The notes under the pieces were generated by a model. That model made no database searches, was not told the DNA's origin, and worked only from the letters and a program-made list of their open reading frames with translations. Positions 18,652-28,179 of a stretch of DNA of 64,000 nucleotides are shown in pieces. The stretch covers positions 645,001 to 709,000 of the forward strand of contig NZ_BMIH01000001.1 of the NCBI RefSeq assembly GCF_014641735.1, given 5' to 3'. The position numbers were made by a program, and so were the translations under genes. The stretch comes from Sphingomonas metalli (lineage in GTDB: Bacteria > Pseudomonadota > Alphaproteobacteria > Sphingomonadales > Sphingomonadaceae). Position 1 is the first letter of the stretch; every line of letters starts with the position of its first letter.

Positions 18652-19443
18652 TCAAGGCTCGCCGGCTCCAGCCCGAATCGGCGCGGCAACCACCGGCACC
18701 CGCACCACGGGCCCCGCCACCGCCACAGCGGCGCCCGGAACCACCGCGGGCACCACAGGCCCGGCCGGCACGGCCGCCGCGATCATCGCACGGGCCTTGC
18801 GCGTCCGCCACGCCTCGCGCGCGACGCGATAGGACTCGAACTCCTCGAAAAAGGCGAGCATCGGGGCTTCCAGCCGCGGCAGCGCGGTCGCGGCGAAGGC
18901 GGGGAACGCCGCTTCCGTTAGCCCGTTCGCCTCGCGCAGCACCGCCAGCGCCGCCCCGCAGAACCGCGCCTGTACCGGCGGCAGCGCCCAGTAATTGTAG
19001 AGCTTGGTCATGGCATCGTCGTGCCGCGCCTGCCACGCGCTGCCGTAGCGCGCCTTGTACCGCTCGCCCATCGCGCGCGCCGTGGTCGCCAGCATCGCCT
19101 TGTCCGTGGTCAGCAGCATGTTGTAGCCGGTGACCATCTCGGTCGCCTCCGCGCCGCGACAGCTCAGCGCGGCCACGTTGAGCGCGACCCGTACGTGCCA
19201 CGTCGTCTCTTCCGGCGACAGGTTGCGATTGGGGGTCACGAACCCCGTCGCATCGCGGGGCGGCGGCACGAAGCCGGCGGAGGCGCCCGTCGGCATCACC
19301 GGCTCGACATCCTCGACCACCGCCGCGACGAACCCGGCCGGCGCAGCCTCCGCCGGCACGACGGCCGTGTCCTGCGCCGCCACGGCACCGGGAGCCAGAC
19401 CCAAGGTCGCGGCAAGGGCCGCGCGCACGAAACCGTACCCCAT
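18652..19443 (-). CDS. Secreted hypothetical protein with Ala/Val/Pro-rich tail
   Basis: A 263-residue protein with no recognised family. A signal peptide (GFVRAALAATLGLAPGAVAA) covers about residues 4-23. A low-complexity stretch follows (to about 75), then a conserved-looking globular part with ETTWHVRVALNVAALSCRG, an AlaTyr-rich helical region ARAMGERYKARYGSAWQARH, and LYNYWALPPVQARFCGAA; two cysteines could pair. The tail is Ala/Val/Pro only. The ATG at 19443 is preferred to the TTG at 19449. It is probably periplasmic; function unknown. Confidence 0.75.
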   Translation of the reverse strand: MGYGFVRAALAATLGLAPGAVAAQDTAVVPAEAAPAGFVAAVVEDVEPVMPTGASAGFVPPPRDATGFVTPNRNLSPEETTWHVRVALNVAALSCRGAEATEMVTGYNMLLTTDKAMLATTARAMGERYKARYGSAWQARHDDAMTKLYNYWALPPVQARFCGAALAVLREANGLTEAAFPAFAATALPRLEAPMLAFFEEFESYRVAREAWRTRKARAMIAAAVPAGPVVPAVVPGAAVAVAGPVVRVPVVAAPIRAGAGEP

Positions 19444-19860
19444 GTTCAACCCCCTGATGTTGGATGTGTTTTCACGGCGTTCCTTTTCCGGCCTGGTCCC
19501 TCAACCGCGACTTACCGAGTCTCGTTCATGCAGCGTTCACCAAAGAAGATACGCTCGCACCGCGTTCGTCAAGCGATGAACTGGGGTTCGGGTGCGGCAA
19601 GTTGCTGTCCCGGCGCGGCGCGGTTCAGCCCTGCGAAAGGCGCGAGATATAGCCCGTCACCCCGGCCAAGGCCGGGGTCCAGTTGGGACGCGGCAGTAAG
19701 CTATTGCGAAGCTTCACCCAACTCGACCCCGGCTTCCACCGGGGTGGACAATTGGTCTTGACCGGTCATTCTCTCACAGAGTTTTGACCCGCGCAGGGTG
19801 AATGCCGAGACCGCACCATCGGCCGCGCGCGCCCAGCGACGCCACGCGACCAGCGCCGCC
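19444..19860. other. Intergenic region with a family B repeat
   Basis: No credible gene is seen in this 417-base stretch. The open frames that cross it lack family features and starts with ribosome-binding sites. It contains the repeat at 19656-19748. The segment 19444-19600 is less GC-rich than its surroundings and probably holds the promoter of the secreted protein gene. Confidence 0.5.
19656..19748. repeat. Family B paired palindromic repeat
   Basis: GTCACCCCGGCCAAGGCCGG at the left, extended by TCCAGTTGGG, and the inverted arm ending CGGCTTCCACCGGGGTGGAC at the right. It is a more diverged copy than the one at 11775. Confidence 0.75.
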
Positions 19861-20916
19861 TCACCCCCGCCGGCGATCCAGCGCCGCCGCCGCCTCTTCC
19901 ATAAACTCTGCGATGATCGCCGCCACCGGCTCCTCGCGCGTCACCATGCCGACCGACTGGCCCGCCATCACCGAGCCATGTTCGATATCGCCGTCGATCA
20001 CCGCGCGGCGCAGCGCGCCCGCCCAATAATGTTCGATCTGGAGCTGCGCCTCGGCCATCGCCACCGCACCCTCGTCGAGCGACTGCGCCACCTCGCGCTG
20101 CTTGGCGGTGAACAGCTCCTGCCCGGCATTCTTCAGCGCGCGCACCGGGATCACCGGCAGGCGCGGATCGATCTGCACGCTCGCCACCGCATCGCGCGCC
20201 GAGGCGCGGATGAACGCCTTCTTGAAATTGGCGTGCGCGATCGACTCGGTCGCGCAGACGAAGCGGGTGCCCAGCTGCACCCCGGCCGCGCCCATATCCA
20301 GATAGCCGGCGATCGCCTCGCCCCGACCGATCCCGCCGGCGACGAAGACGGGCACCTGATCGGCGAGCTCGGGCAACATCTCCTGCGCCAGCACGCTGGT
20401 CGAGACGGGGCCGATATGCCCGCCCGCCTCCATCCCCTCGATCACCAGCGCGTCGACGCCCGAGCGGACCAGCTTCTTCGCCAGCGCCAGCGTCGGCGCG
20501 AAGCAGATCAGCTTTGCACCCGCCGCCTTGATCGCCTCCAGCGATCCCTTGGGCGGCAGGCCGCCGGCCAGCACGACATGCCCCACGCCATGCCGGGCGC
20601 ACACGTCGATCAGCGCCATGAGATCGGGGTGCATGGTGATCAGGTTCACGCCGAACGGCCTGTCGGTCAGCGCCTTGGTCGCCGCGATCTCGCGGTCGAG
20701 CAGCTCGACCGTCATCGCCCCGCAGGCGATCACCCCGAAACCGCCGGCATTGGAGATCGCCGCAACCAGGTTGCGCTCGCTCACCCACGACATGGCGCCG
20801 CCCAGGATCGCGACCTCGCTCCCCAGAAACGCCGCGCCCCGTTCCATCCGGCGCGCCAGACGCTCCTTCCCGGTCGAGGACGAGACAGGCGCGGCGGCGG
20901 AGAGGGTATCGGTCAT
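19861..20916 (-). CDS. Nitronate monooxygenase family (NMO/FabK-like) FMN enzyme
   Basis: A 351-residue TIM-barrel flavoprotein of the 2-nitropropane dioxygenase / nitronate monooxygenase family. Visible markers are GGAMSWVSERNLVAAISNAG near the N-terminus, the FMN-phosphate region VDALVIEGMEAGGHIGP, and FVAGGIGRGEAIAGYLDMGAAGVQLGT (quoted in part: AGGIGRGEAIAGYLDMGA). The family also contains FabK-type enoyl-ACP reductases, so the substrate is open. Start MTDTLSAA at 20916 was chosen; the frame continues 42 bases upstream. It lies 57 bases after lysC on the same strand. Confidence 0.87.
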   Translation of the reverse strand: MTDTLSAAAPVSSSTGKERLARRMERGAAFLGSEVAILGGAMSWVSERNLVAAISNAGGFGVIACGAMTVELLDREIAATKALTDRPFGVNLITMHPDLMALIDVCARHGVGHVVLAGGLPPKGSLEAIKAAGAKLICFAPTLALAKKLVRSGVDALVIEGMEAGGHIGPVSTSVLAQEMLPELADQVPVFVAGGIGRGEAIAGYLDMGAAGVQLGTRFVCATESIAHANFKKAFIRASARDAVASVQIDPRLPVIPVRALKNAGQELFTAKQREVAQSLDEGAVAMAEAQLQIEHYWAGALRRAVIDGDIEHGSVMAGQSVGMVTREEPVAAIIAEFMEEAAAALDRRRG

Positions 20917-20973
20917 GCCGCGGCCTAGCGCGGGCAAGCCGCCGGGGGCAAGGGGCACCCCGCCCCCCGGCCC

Positions 20974-22236
20974 TCAGGCCGCCTCGACCTCGGCATCCAG
21001 CCCATAGGCGGTGTGCAGCACCCGCACCGCCAGCTCGGTATAATCCTCCTCGATCAGCACGCTGACCTTGATCTCGGAGGTGGTGATCGCCTGGATGTTG
21101 ATCCCGCGCTCGCCCAGCGTGGTAAACATGGTCGAGGCGACGCCGGCATGGCTGCGCATCCCCACGCCGACGACGCTGATCTTCGCCACCCGCGTATCGT
21201 GCACCAGCTTGTCATAGCCGATCGTCGCCTTGGCCTGGCCCAGCACGTCGAGGCTGCGCGCAAGGTCGGCGGAGGGGACGGTGAAGGTCACGTCGGTCGA
21301 TCCGGTCGAATGCGCGATGTTCTGGACGATCATGTCTACGTTGATCCCCGCCTCCGCCAGCGGGCCGAACACCGAGGCGACCGCCCCGGGCTTGTCGGGC
21401 ACCGCCGCCAGCGTGATCTTCGCCTCGTTCTTGTCATGCGCGATGCCGGTGATGAGCTGGCGTTCCACGTCGGTAATCTCCTCTTCGCCCACGATCATCG
21501 TCCCGGGCAGCGTATCAGCCATCGGCGCGTCGTCGCCGGTGAAGGACGACAGCACCTGAACGCGGACATTCTCCTTCATCGCCAGACCCACCGATCGGGT
21601 CTGGAGCACCTTGGCGCCGACCGACGCCAGCTCCAGCATCTCCTCATAGGTGACGCGGGCGAGCTTGCGGGCGCGCGGCACGATGCGGGGATCGGTGGTG
21701 TAGACGCCGTCGACATCGGTGTAGATGTCGCACCGCTCCGCCTTCATCGCCGCCGCGACCGCGACCGCCGAGGTATCCGATCCGCCGCGCCCCAGCGTGG
21801 TGATCCGGTCACCCTCCGCCACACCCTGGAAGCCGGGGATCACCGCCACCTCGCCGCGTGCCAGGCTGGCGTCGAGCGCTTCGGTATCGATCGTCCCGAT
21901 CCGCGCGCGGCTGAACGCGTCGGAGGTGTGGATCGGCAGCTGCCAGCCCAGCCACGACCGCGCCGGCACGCCGATCGCCTGCAGCGCGATGGCCAGCAAC
22001 CCGCTCGTCACCTGCTCGCCCGAAGAGACGACCACGTCATATTCGCGCGGATCGTAGAGCGCCGAGGCTTCGCGGCAGAAGCCGACCAGCCGGTCGGTCT
22101 CGCCCGCCATGGCGGAGACGACGACCGCGACCTGGTTGCCCGCCTCGACCTCGCGTTTGACCCGCGCCGCCACGGTCCGAATGCGCTCGATCCCGGCCAT
22201 CGAGGTGCCGCCGAACTTCATCACGATCCGTGCCAT
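20974..22236 (-). CDS. lysC: Aspartate kinase
   Basis: First enzyme of the aspartate pathway to Lys, Thr and Met; phosphorylates L-aspartate with ATP. The 420-residue length matches the alphaproteobacterial class with a kinase domain and two ACT domains. The kinase signature VMKFGGTSM is at residues 5-13, followed by [15 protein letters not shown] and [18 protein letters not shown]. The ACT region begins around residue 265 and includes [20 protein letters not shown]. Start [10 protein letters not shown] at 22236 is the family start. It is divergent from ubiG. thrC, dapD also occur in this window but far away. Confidence 0.96.
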   Translation of the reverse strand: MARIVMKFGGTSMAGIERIRTVAARVKREVEAGNQVAVVVSAMAGETDRLVGFCREASALYDPREYDVVVSSGEQVTSGLLAIALQAIGVPARSWLGWQLPIHTSDAFSRARIGTIDTEALDASLARGEVAVIPGFQGVAEGDRITTLGRGGSDTSAVAVAAAMKAERCDIYTDVDGVYTTDPRIVPRARKLARVTYEEMLELASVGAKVLQTRSVGLAMKENVRVQVLSSFTGDDAPMADTLPGTMIVGEEEITDVERQLITGIAHDKNEAKITLAAVPDKPGAVASVFGPLAEAGINVDMIVQNIAHSTGSTDVTFTVPSADLARSLDVLGQAKATIGYDKLVHDTRVAKISVVGVGMRSHAGVASTMFTTLGERGINIQAITTSEIKVSVLIEEDYTELAVRVLHTAYGLDAEVEAA

Positions 22237-22291
22237 GGACGGGCTTCTTGCCTCCCTTGGGAAAAAGTGCCGGCCCTGATAGGTAGAGGCC

Positions 22292-23020
22292 ATGGTGAGC
22301 GCAAGCAGCACGATCGTCGCCCGGGAAGCCGCGCATTTCGGCAGGATGGCCGCCGACTGGTGGGATCCGAAGGGATCGTCGGCGATGCTCCACCGGCTCA
22401 ACCCGATCCGGCTCGGCTATCTGCGCCGCGCGGTCGATGCGCATTGGGGATCGGACCCGGCGGGCTTCGCGCCGCTCGCCGGCAAGCGGGCGCTCGATGT
22501 CGGCTGCGGTGCGGGGCTGCTCGCCGAACCGCTCGCGCGGCTGGGCGCCAGCGTCACCGGGATCGACGCTGCGCCGGAAAACATCGAGGTCGCCGCCGCT
22601 CACGCCGCCGGCGCGGGCCTGTCGATCGACTATCGCGCCGGCGGGATCGAGGCGGTGGCGGGCGAGACCTTCGATCTCGTCACCAGCCTCGAGGTGATCG
22701 AGCACGTCGCCGATCCCGCAGGCTTCGTCCGCGGCCTGGCGGGCGCGCTCGCGCCGGGCGGGCTGATGATCCTGTCCACCCCCAACCGCACCCCCCTCTC
22801 CCGCCTCGCGCTCATCACCCTGGCGGAAGGCACGGGCGCGATCCCGAAGGGCACGCACGACTGGGAACGCTTCCTGACGCCGGAGGAGCTGACCGTGCTG
22901 GTGGACAGCGCCGGACTGTCGGTGCGCGACGTCACCGGCCTCACCTTCTCGCCCGCGAGCGGCTTCACCCTCGGTGAGTCGACCGCGCTCGACTATCTGA
23001 TGACGATCAGGCGGCCCTGA
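22292..23020 (+). CDS. ubiG: Ubiquinone biosynthesis O-methyltransferase UbiG
   Basis: SAM-dependent enzyme for both O-methylation steps of ubiquinone synthesis. The 242-residue protein has the N-terminal EAAHFGRMAADWWDPKGSSA block typical of UbiG, SAM motif I ALDVGCGAGLLAEPLARLG, motif II GETFDLVTSLEVIEHVADPA and LMILSTPNRT. It acts at the cytoplasmic membrane. Its 3-prime end overlaps the convergent membrane protein gene by 14 bases. Confidence 0.95.
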   Translation: MVSASSTIVAREAAHFGRMAADWWDPKGSSAMLHRLNPIRLGYLRRAVDAHWGSDPAGFAPLAGKRALDVGCGAGLLAEPLARLGASVTGIDAAPENIEVAAAHAAGAGLSIDYRAGGIEAVAGETFDLVTSLEVIEHVADPAGFVRGLAGALAPGGLMILSTPNRTPLSRLALITLAEGTGAIPKGTHDWERFLTPEELTVLVDSAGLSVRDVTGLTFSPASGFTLGESTALDYLMTIRRP

Positions 23021-23915
23021 TCCGCCCCCAGAGCCGCAGCCCGCCATAGATCACGAGCCCGACCGCATGCACCGCCAGCGTGAGCGCGGCGGTGAAGGCG
23101 ACGAGGTCCGACAGCGCCTGTCCCTGCCCGATCAGCAGGATCGCGACATTGGCGAAGACCAGATCCTTGTTGGGGATCAGCGGCAATCGCGACACCAGCA
23201 TCCGCGCCGCCGCCAGCATCAGCCAGGTGCCGATCGCCTGCCCCGGCATCTCGCAGATCCAGGCCAGCGTCAGGAACAGGCTGCTCGCCAGCAGCCGCGC
23301 CAGATGGACCCCGAACATCCAGAACAGCTCGCCGCGGCTCAGCGTGAACACCTTGCGGCGGAAGACGAAGAAGGGAAGCGACGTGGCGACCACGAAAGCG
23401 GCGGAGGCGAGCACGCCCTTCACCTGCGCGGGGGTCAGCAGCGGCAGCGCCGCGGGCAGGGCCAGGGCCAGCGCGCCCAGCGTGAAGATGTTGCCGGCCA
23501 TGGCACTGGTGATGCCCACGTCCTTCACCGCGCCGAAGGGCGAGCGCACCTGGCGCGCCCGTGCCCGGGCCCAGGCATAGAACCAGGCATCGCCCGCATA
23601 GCCGAACAGCACGTCGTTCGCGATCCGCTTGCCCGTCAGCGCCGCCAGCCCGACCGGCGGCAGGTCCCAGAGCCGGCGGAAGATGATATAGTCGCCGACC
23701 TGCGGCGTCATGTAGAGCAGCGCGAAGAACAGGTAGAAGCCCGGGCTGGTCGGCACCGCCCGCGCAAAGCCCGCCAGCCCCGATCCGGCGAGATGGTGGA
23801 TCAGCCCGCCGATCATCGCCAGCGTCAGCACCGCCCCCAGCACCGCCGGCCAGCGGCCGAGGCGGGTGTCGGAGGTCAGGCCGGCGGCGGTCGTCTCAGG
23901 CGTCGGCGTCGTCAT
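23007..23915 (-). CDS. Polytopic membrane protein of unknown function
   Basis: A 302-residue protein with about eight hydrophobic segments. No family is recognised with confidence. The layout and the block ARMLVSRLPLIPNKDLVFAN recall flippase-like (UPF0104/LPG-synthase membrane region) proteins, where an Asn-Lys pair in such a position is common, but this is only a guess. ATG 23915 overlaps the end of the AI-2E transporter gene by 20 bases, so it is the last gene of the pyrE-lepB operon. Confidence 0.75.
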   Translation of the reverse strand: MTTPTPETTAAGLTSDTRLGRWPAVLGAVLTLAMIGGLIHHLAGSGLAGFARAVPTSPGFYLFFALLYMTPQVGDYIIFRRLWDLPPVGLAALTGKRIANDVLFGYAGDAWFYAWARARARQVRSPFGAVKDVGITSAMAGNIFTLGALALALPAALPLLTPAQVKGVLASAAFVVATSLPFFVFRRKVFTLSRGELFWMFGVHLARLLASSLFLTLAWICEMPGQAIGTWLMLAAARMLVSRLPLIPNKDLVFANVAILLIGQGQALSDLVAFTAALTLAVHAVGLVIYGGLRLWGRIRAA

Positions 23916-24951
23916 TCCGCTCGGACCGGCGCTCCAGCGCGGTCTTGGTCATGGCGGTGAAGGGATCGGCCAGCGCCAGCCCCATGATGCCGAACAGCGC
24001 GCTCAGCAGGATCTGCGCGCCCAGCGTCAGCGCGGGCGGCAGGTCGACCGTCTTCTTGGCGACGATCGGCAGCAGGACATAGCCGTCGAAGGTCTGGACG
24101 ACGACATAGGTGCCGATCGCCCACAGTCCGGTGCTGGATCCGGCCGAGAAGCCGACCGCGATCATCAGCGCGCCGGAAATGAAGGCGCCGATGTTCGGGA
24201 TGAAGGCGAGAAGGCCGGTGAGGATGCCGAGGATCATCGCCATCGGCACGCCGCCCGCCATCAGCGCCAGCCAGGTCAGCACGCCCTCCGCCAGCATCCC
24301 CAGCAGCCGCCCGGCGAGCAGCCGCCGCAACGTCTGTCCCATCCGCGTCGTCACCAGCGCCGCCTCGTCGCGCACGTCGCTGGGTACGAACCACAGGAGC
24401 CCGCGCTGATAGGCGCCCGGATCGATCGCCAGGAACAGGCCCAGCACCAGGATCATGAACATGGTCGTCACCGCGCCCACCGCGGTCCCGACCCACGACG
24501 TGATCCGCCCGACCGAGCCCAGCGCCTGGCGCAGCAGCCCGCTGACGTCGGAAGCGCCGGGCATCAGCCCCTGATCGGTCAGCCAGCCGGTGAAGACCAG
24601 TGCCTGCCGCTCGACGGTCGAGCGCAGCTGCGTCACCTGTTCGCTGATCTGCACGCCGGTCAAATAGAAGGTGCCGAGCAGGAAGATGGTGGTCAGCAAA
24701 ACCACGATCAGCAGCAGCCAGGCCCGCGACAGCGGCAGCACCCGGCGCAGCAGCCGCACGCCGCCGTCGAGCAGCGCGGCGAAGACGATCGCGGCGAAGA
24801 TCAACAGGATCGGCTGGATCAGCAGCACCGCCAGCGCGATGCCCATCGCCATGCCCAGCCAGATCGCCGCGCGGCGCAGCTCGGCCCGGTCGGTACGGTC
24901 GCGGAACTCCAGCGGCGCCGCGCCTTCCACCCGCGGCCCGGCGTCGTTCAA
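23896..24951 (-). CDS. AI-2E family permease (TqsA/PerM-like)
   Basis: A 351-residue membrane protein of the AI-2E transporter (UPF0118) family. The N-terminal hydrophobic pair IWLGMAMGIALAVLLIQPIL is followed by an amphipathic soluble region, then the conserved C-terminal core: ILGILTGLLAFIPNIGAFIS, FDGYVLLPIVAKKTVDLPP and ALFGIMGLALADPF. Substrates vary; some members export signals or Na+. TTG 24951 overlaps the lepB stop as TTGA; the open frame runs to 25008 but would intrude further into lepB. Confidence 0.88.
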   Translation of the reverse strand: MNDAGPRVEGAAPLEFRDRTDRAELRRAAIWLGMAMGIALAVLLIQPILLIFAAIVFAALLDGGVRLLRRVLPLSRAWLLLIVVLLTTIFLLGTFYLTGVQISEQVTQLRSTVERQALVFTGWLTDQGLMPGASDVSGLLRQALGSVGRITSWVGTAVGAVTTMFMILVLGLFLAIDPGAYQRGLLWFVPSDVRDEAALVTTRMGQTLRRLLAGRLLGMLAEGVLTWLALMAGGVPMAMILGILTGLLAFIPNIGAFISGALMIAVGFSAGSSTGLWAIGTYVVVQTFDGYVLLPIVAKKTVDLPPALTLGAQILLSALFGIMGLALADPFTAMTKTALERRSERNDDADA

Positions 24952-25916
24952 CGCTCGATCGCCGGATGGAGCGAGGTACCCGCGCGGCCCGACCGCAGCG
25001 AGCCCCACCAGGTCAGCGGATTGAGCGTCGCGTCGCCGTCGAGGCTGAAGGTCACGAACTCCGCCCGGCCGCCGATATTCTCGTACGGCACCGGCCCCCC
25101 CAGCCCCTGATCGGTCAGCGCATAGCGGCTGTCGGCCGACCGGTCGCGATTGTCGCCCATCAGGAAGACGCGGTTGGCGGGGATGGTGATCGGGCCGTAA
25201 TTGTCGCCCGGGCTCCAGCCCAGCTCGATCGTCTCATAGGTGCGGCCGTTCGGCAGCGTCTCGGTGATCGTCGGCAGGCGGCAGACCTGCGCGCCGTTCG
25301 GCAGAGTCTGGCGCGCGCCCGGATAGTCGCTCGGCGAACAGGGGCTGTTGGTGTCGACCGGGATCAGCGTGTCGTGGATCGGCCCGCGCTTTACCGCGCG
25401 CCCGTTCAGGATCACGACGCCGTCGCGCACCTCCAGCCGGTCGCCCGGCAGGCCGATGACGCGCTTGATATAATCGGTGCGGGTGCCCGGCGGGGTGACG
25501 ATCACCACGTCGCCGCGCGTCGGCAGCGAGCCGAGCAGCCGGCCGCGCCATTCGGGCAGCGCCACGCTCCAGCTGTCGACCGGCTGGCGGAGCACGAGGC
25601 TGCGCACGATCGCCACCGGGTTGGGAATGGTCGGTGAGACGAAGGACCAGCCATAGGCGAATTTCGACACGACCAGCCGGTCGCCGACCTGCAGCCCCGG
25701 CAGCATCGATTCCGACGGGATGTAGAAGGGCTTGGCGATGAAGCTGTGGAAGCCGAGCACGATCAGGATCAGCCAGAAGATCCCCTTAACCTCCGCCCAC
25801 CAGTCGGTGCCGGCGCGGGTCCTCCGCTCGGCCGGCGCGGCGGCCGGCGTCTCGGGCGCGGGGTCGGTCGCGACGGTGGGAGGGGCCTCGTTGCCGTTCA
25901 ACGTCGCTTCCTTCAT
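24948..25916 (-). CDS. lepB: Signal peptidase I
   Basis: Membrane-bound serine protease that removes Sec/Tat signal peptides on the periplasmic side. The 322-residue protein has a Pro/Ala-rich cytoplasmic N-terminus, one membrane segment ([19 protein letters not shown]), then the catalytic serine in [14 protein letters not shown], the catalytic lysine in [14 protein letters not shown], and box [13 protein letters not shown]. About 45 residues around [15 protein letters not shown] form an insertion often seen in alphaproteobacteria. Its ATG overlaps the acpS stop (ATGA). Confidence 0.96.
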   Translation of the reverse strand: MKEATLNGNEAPPTVATDPAPETPAAAPAERRTRAGTDWWAEVKGIFWLILIVLGFHSFIAKPFYIPSESMLPGLQVGDRLVVSKFAYGWSFVSPTIPNPVAIVRSLVLRQPVDSWSVALPEWRGRLLGSLPTRGDVVIVTPPGTRTDYIKRVIGLPGDRLEVRDGVVILNGRAVKRGPIHDTLIPVDTNSPCSPSDYPGARQTLPNGAQVCRLPTITETLPNGRTYETIELGWSPGDNYGPITIPANRVFLMGDNRDRSADSRYALTDQGLGGPVPYENIGGRAEFVTFSLDGDATLNPLTWWGSLRSGRAGTSLHPAIER

Positions 25917-26323
25917 CGATTATCGTCCGGGATCGCCTCGATCACCACGAAAGCCTGCGCCCAGGGGTGATCGTCGGTCATGGTCAGGTGTACGCGCCCC
26001 GCCATGCCATGCGGGATCAACGCGTCAAGCCTTGCCTTGGCCCCACCGGTCAGCGCCAGCGTCGGCGCGCCCGAGGGCGCGTTGACCACGCCGATGTCGC
26101 GCATGAACACGCCCTGCTTGAAACCGGTGCCCACCGCCTTGGAAAACGCCTCCTTGGCGGCGAAGCGTTTGGCCAGCGTCGCGGCATAGGTGAAGGGCCG
26201 GCGTCTGGCCTTGGCCAGCTCGACCGCGGTGAACACCCGATCCTCGAACCGCGCGCCAAACCGGTCGAGCGACGCCTGGATCCGCTCGATCGAGCACAGG
26301 TCGGAGCCGAGGCCGATGATCAC
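25913..26323 (-). CDS. acpS: Holo-acyl-carrier-protein synthase
   Basis: Transfers 4-phosphopantetheine from CoA to the serine of acyl carrier protein. The 136-residue protein has the N-terminal [18 protein letters not shown] (magnesium-binding aspartate) and the middle block [16 protein letters not shown] with the conserved KEA. The start is GTG 26323 (canonical MIIGxGxD beginning). A strong GGAGGAG Shine-Dalgarno sits seven bases upstream, and it is part of the terminal sequence of a family D repeat. Confidence 0.95.
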   Translation of the reverse strand: MIIGLGSDLCSIERIQASLDRFGARFEDRVFTAVELAKARRRPFTYAATLAKRFAAKEAFSKAVGTGFKQGVFMRDIGVVNAPSGAPTLALTGGAKARLDALIPHGMAGRVHLTMTDDHPWAQAFVVIEAIPDDNR

Positions 26324-26330
26324 AGCGTAG

Positions 26331-26464
26331 CTCCTCCCCGGCACGGGGAGGGGGACCGCCGCGCGACAGCGCGGTGGTGGAGAGGGGTCTCCATCCGCGT
26401 TGCGCCTGTGGCAATCCCCCTCCACCAGCTTCGCTGGTCCCCCTTCCCGCGAGCGGGGAGGATC
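26331..26464. repeat. Family D paired palindromic repeat (supplies the acpS ribosome-binding site)
   Basis: Ends read CTCCTCCCCGGCACGGGGAG at the left and GCGAGCGGGGAGGATC at the right, each a hairpin; inner arms GGGGGACCGCCGCG and CCACCAGCTTCGCTGG form further stems. On the minus strand the left end reads GGGGAGGAG just before acpS. It lies between pdxJ and acpS. Confidence 0.8.
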
Positions 26465-26473
26465 TTCGGGCCC

Positions 26474-27205
26474 TCACCCACGCGCCGCATCCATTTCCGC
26501 GCGCATCCGCCGCACCGCCTCGCCCAGCCCGACGAACATCGCCTCGCCGATCAGGAAGTGACCGATGTTCAGCTCGCGCACCTGCGGGATCGCCGCGATC
26601 GGCCCGACATTGTCGAAGGTCAGGCCATGCCCCGCATGGACCTCGATCCCGTTCTTCGCCGCCAGCGCCGCGGCATCGGCGATCCGGCGCAGCTCTCCGG
26701 CGCGCGCCTCTTCGTCCAGCTCGCAATAACGGCCGGTGTGCAGCTCCACCACCGGCGCACACAGCCGCACCGCCGCCTCGATCTGGCGCGGGTCCGGCTC
26801 GACGAACAGCGACACGCGGATGTTCGCCGCGGACAGCGCGGCCACCATCGGCCCCAGATGATCATGCTGCCCCGCCGCGTCGAGCCCGCCCTCGGTCGTC
26901 CGCTCCTCGCGCCGTTCCGGCACGATGCAGGCCGCGTGCGGGCGGTGGCGCAGCGCGATGCCGAGCATCTCCTCGGTCGCCGCCATTTCGAGGTTGAGCG
27001 GGATCGTCAGCGCCTCGGACAGATGCGCGATATCGGCATCGGTGATGTGGCGGCGATCCTCGCGCAGATGCGCGGTGATCCCGTCCGCCCCTGCCTCGGC
27101 TGCCACCAGGGCGGCGCGCACCGGATCGGGATAGCCGCTGCCGCGCGCGTTGCGCACCGTGGCGACATGGTCGATATTGACCCCGAGACGCAGATGATCG
27201 GTCAT
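26474..27205 (-). CDS. pdxJ: Pyridoxine 5-phosphate synthase
   Basis: Condenses 1-deoxyxylulose 5-phosphate with aminoacetone phosphate in vitamin B6 synthesis. The 243-residue TIM barrel starts [20 protein letters not shown], the family hallmark, and has [32 protein letters not shown] and the C-terminal [20 protein letters not shown] 27205 overlaps the stop of the serine hydrolase gene upstream (ATGA). pyrE-pdxJ-acpS-lepB order is common in alphaproteobacteria. Confidence 0.97.
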   Translation of the reverse strand: MTDHLRLGVNIDHVATVRNARGSGYPDPVRAALVAAEAGADGITAHLREDRRHITDADIAHLSEALTIPLNLEMAATEEMLGIALRHRPHAACIVPERREERTTEGGLDAAGQHDHLGPMVAALSAANIRVSLFVEPDPRQIEAAVRLCAPVVELHTGRYCELDEEARAGELRRIADAAALAAKNGIEVHAGHGLTFDNVGPIAAIPQVRELNIGHFLIGEAMFVGLGEAVRRMRAEMDAARG

Positions 27206-28179
27206 GAACAGGCTGCCGCGGACAGAAGGTCGTAGACGAAGCCCTTGCCCTCCCACACCTCGCCGAGCGCGAAGTCGTCGGAGGAGCGGTTGGTGAAGAC
27301 GATCACGACCAGATCGTCGTCGGGCAGGATGAAGTTCCGCGCCTGGACGCCGTAGATCTCGCCGTCGCGCTGCACGATCCGCTTGGGCGTCGCGCAACCC
27401 TTCAGCTTGCCGGGAAAGACCCACTGGCCGAGCGCCTGATAGCTGCCGCCGCCTTCGGGCTGCCAGAGTGCGGCCAGGGAGTCCGGCGCCAGCAGACGGT
27501 TGGTCATCAAGGCGCGATCGAAGTTGAGCACGGCGCGCGCCGTTCCTGTCAGCCCGCCCGCCGCGCCCCAGCTCGCCAGCGCGAAGCGGGGTTCGGGCTT
27601 GCCGCCGATGAAGCCCGGAACGCCTTTCTCGTCGCCCCGCGCCATGGCCATACCCTTCGGCCAGGCGGGCGCGCCCGAGGGATAGAGCGCAGCGGCAGCA
27701 AGAAGATAGTCGCAATTGTTGTAGGAGAAGGGCGCACCTGCCTGTGGCGGTCGAGACCGGCAATAGGCCAGATCCGGCGTCGACGCCCGGTAGAAGGCCG
27801 GCACGCCGTCCTGCGCCGGCGTCGTGTCAGGATTGGCGAGGCCGCTATGATGGGTCAGCAACTGGCGCATCGTCACGGAGCCCGCCTGCGCGCCGCCGGT
27901 TCCGGGCAACGAGCGGTCGAGATCGCGGGCGTGATCGCGCACGATCAGGGCCGCGGTCACCTGCTTCGTGATCGAGGCCAGCCGCCAGCGTTCCCCGGCC
28001 TTGTGCATCGGGCCGCCGGCGGGATCGATCGTGCCGTAGCCGCGATCGAGCAGCACCCGATCGCCTTTCGCCACCAGTATTTCACCGGCCAGCCCGTAGC
28101 GCGCGGCGACCTGATCGACTGTCTCCGCCGCGGCCGGCATCGCGGCCAGCGCGATCGCGGCGGCCAGCAGGCGGATCAT
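27202..28179 (-). CDS. Serine hydrolase, beta-lactamase/class C-like (secreted)
   Basis: A 325-residue penicillin-binding-protein-like hydrolase. The signal peptide ([17 protein letters not shown]) is at residues 3-19. The nucleophile motif is SITK (SxxK) in [15 protein letters not shown], and YNN in [12 protein letters not shown] provides the second catalytic motif. The usual third motif (KTG/HxG) is not obvious. [12 protein letters not shown] is typical of the family. Substrate unknown; it is probably periplasmic. ATGA overlaps with both neighbours place it inside the pyrE-pdxJ operon. Confidence 0.87.
   Translation of the reverse strand: MIRLLAAAIALAAMPAAAETVDQVAARYGLAGEILVAKGDRVLLDRGYGTIDPAGGPMHKAGERWRLASITKQVTAALIVRDHARDLDRSLPGTGGAQAGSVTMRQLLTHHSGLANPDTTPAQDGVPAFYRASTPDLAYCRSRPPQAGAPFSYNNCDYLLAAAALYPSGAPAWPKGMAMARGDEKGVPGFIGGKPEPRFALASWGAAGGLTGTARAVLNFDRALMTNRLLAPDSLAALWQPEGGGSYQALGQWVFPGKLKGCATPKRIVQRDGEIYGVQARNFILPDDDLVVIVFTNRSSDDFALGEVWEGKGFVYDLLSAAACS

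Noticed and set aside
19464..19652. Small plus-strand frame of 62 codons in the intergenic region
   Set aside because: No ribosome-binding site, no recognisable domain, and it runs into repeat sequence.
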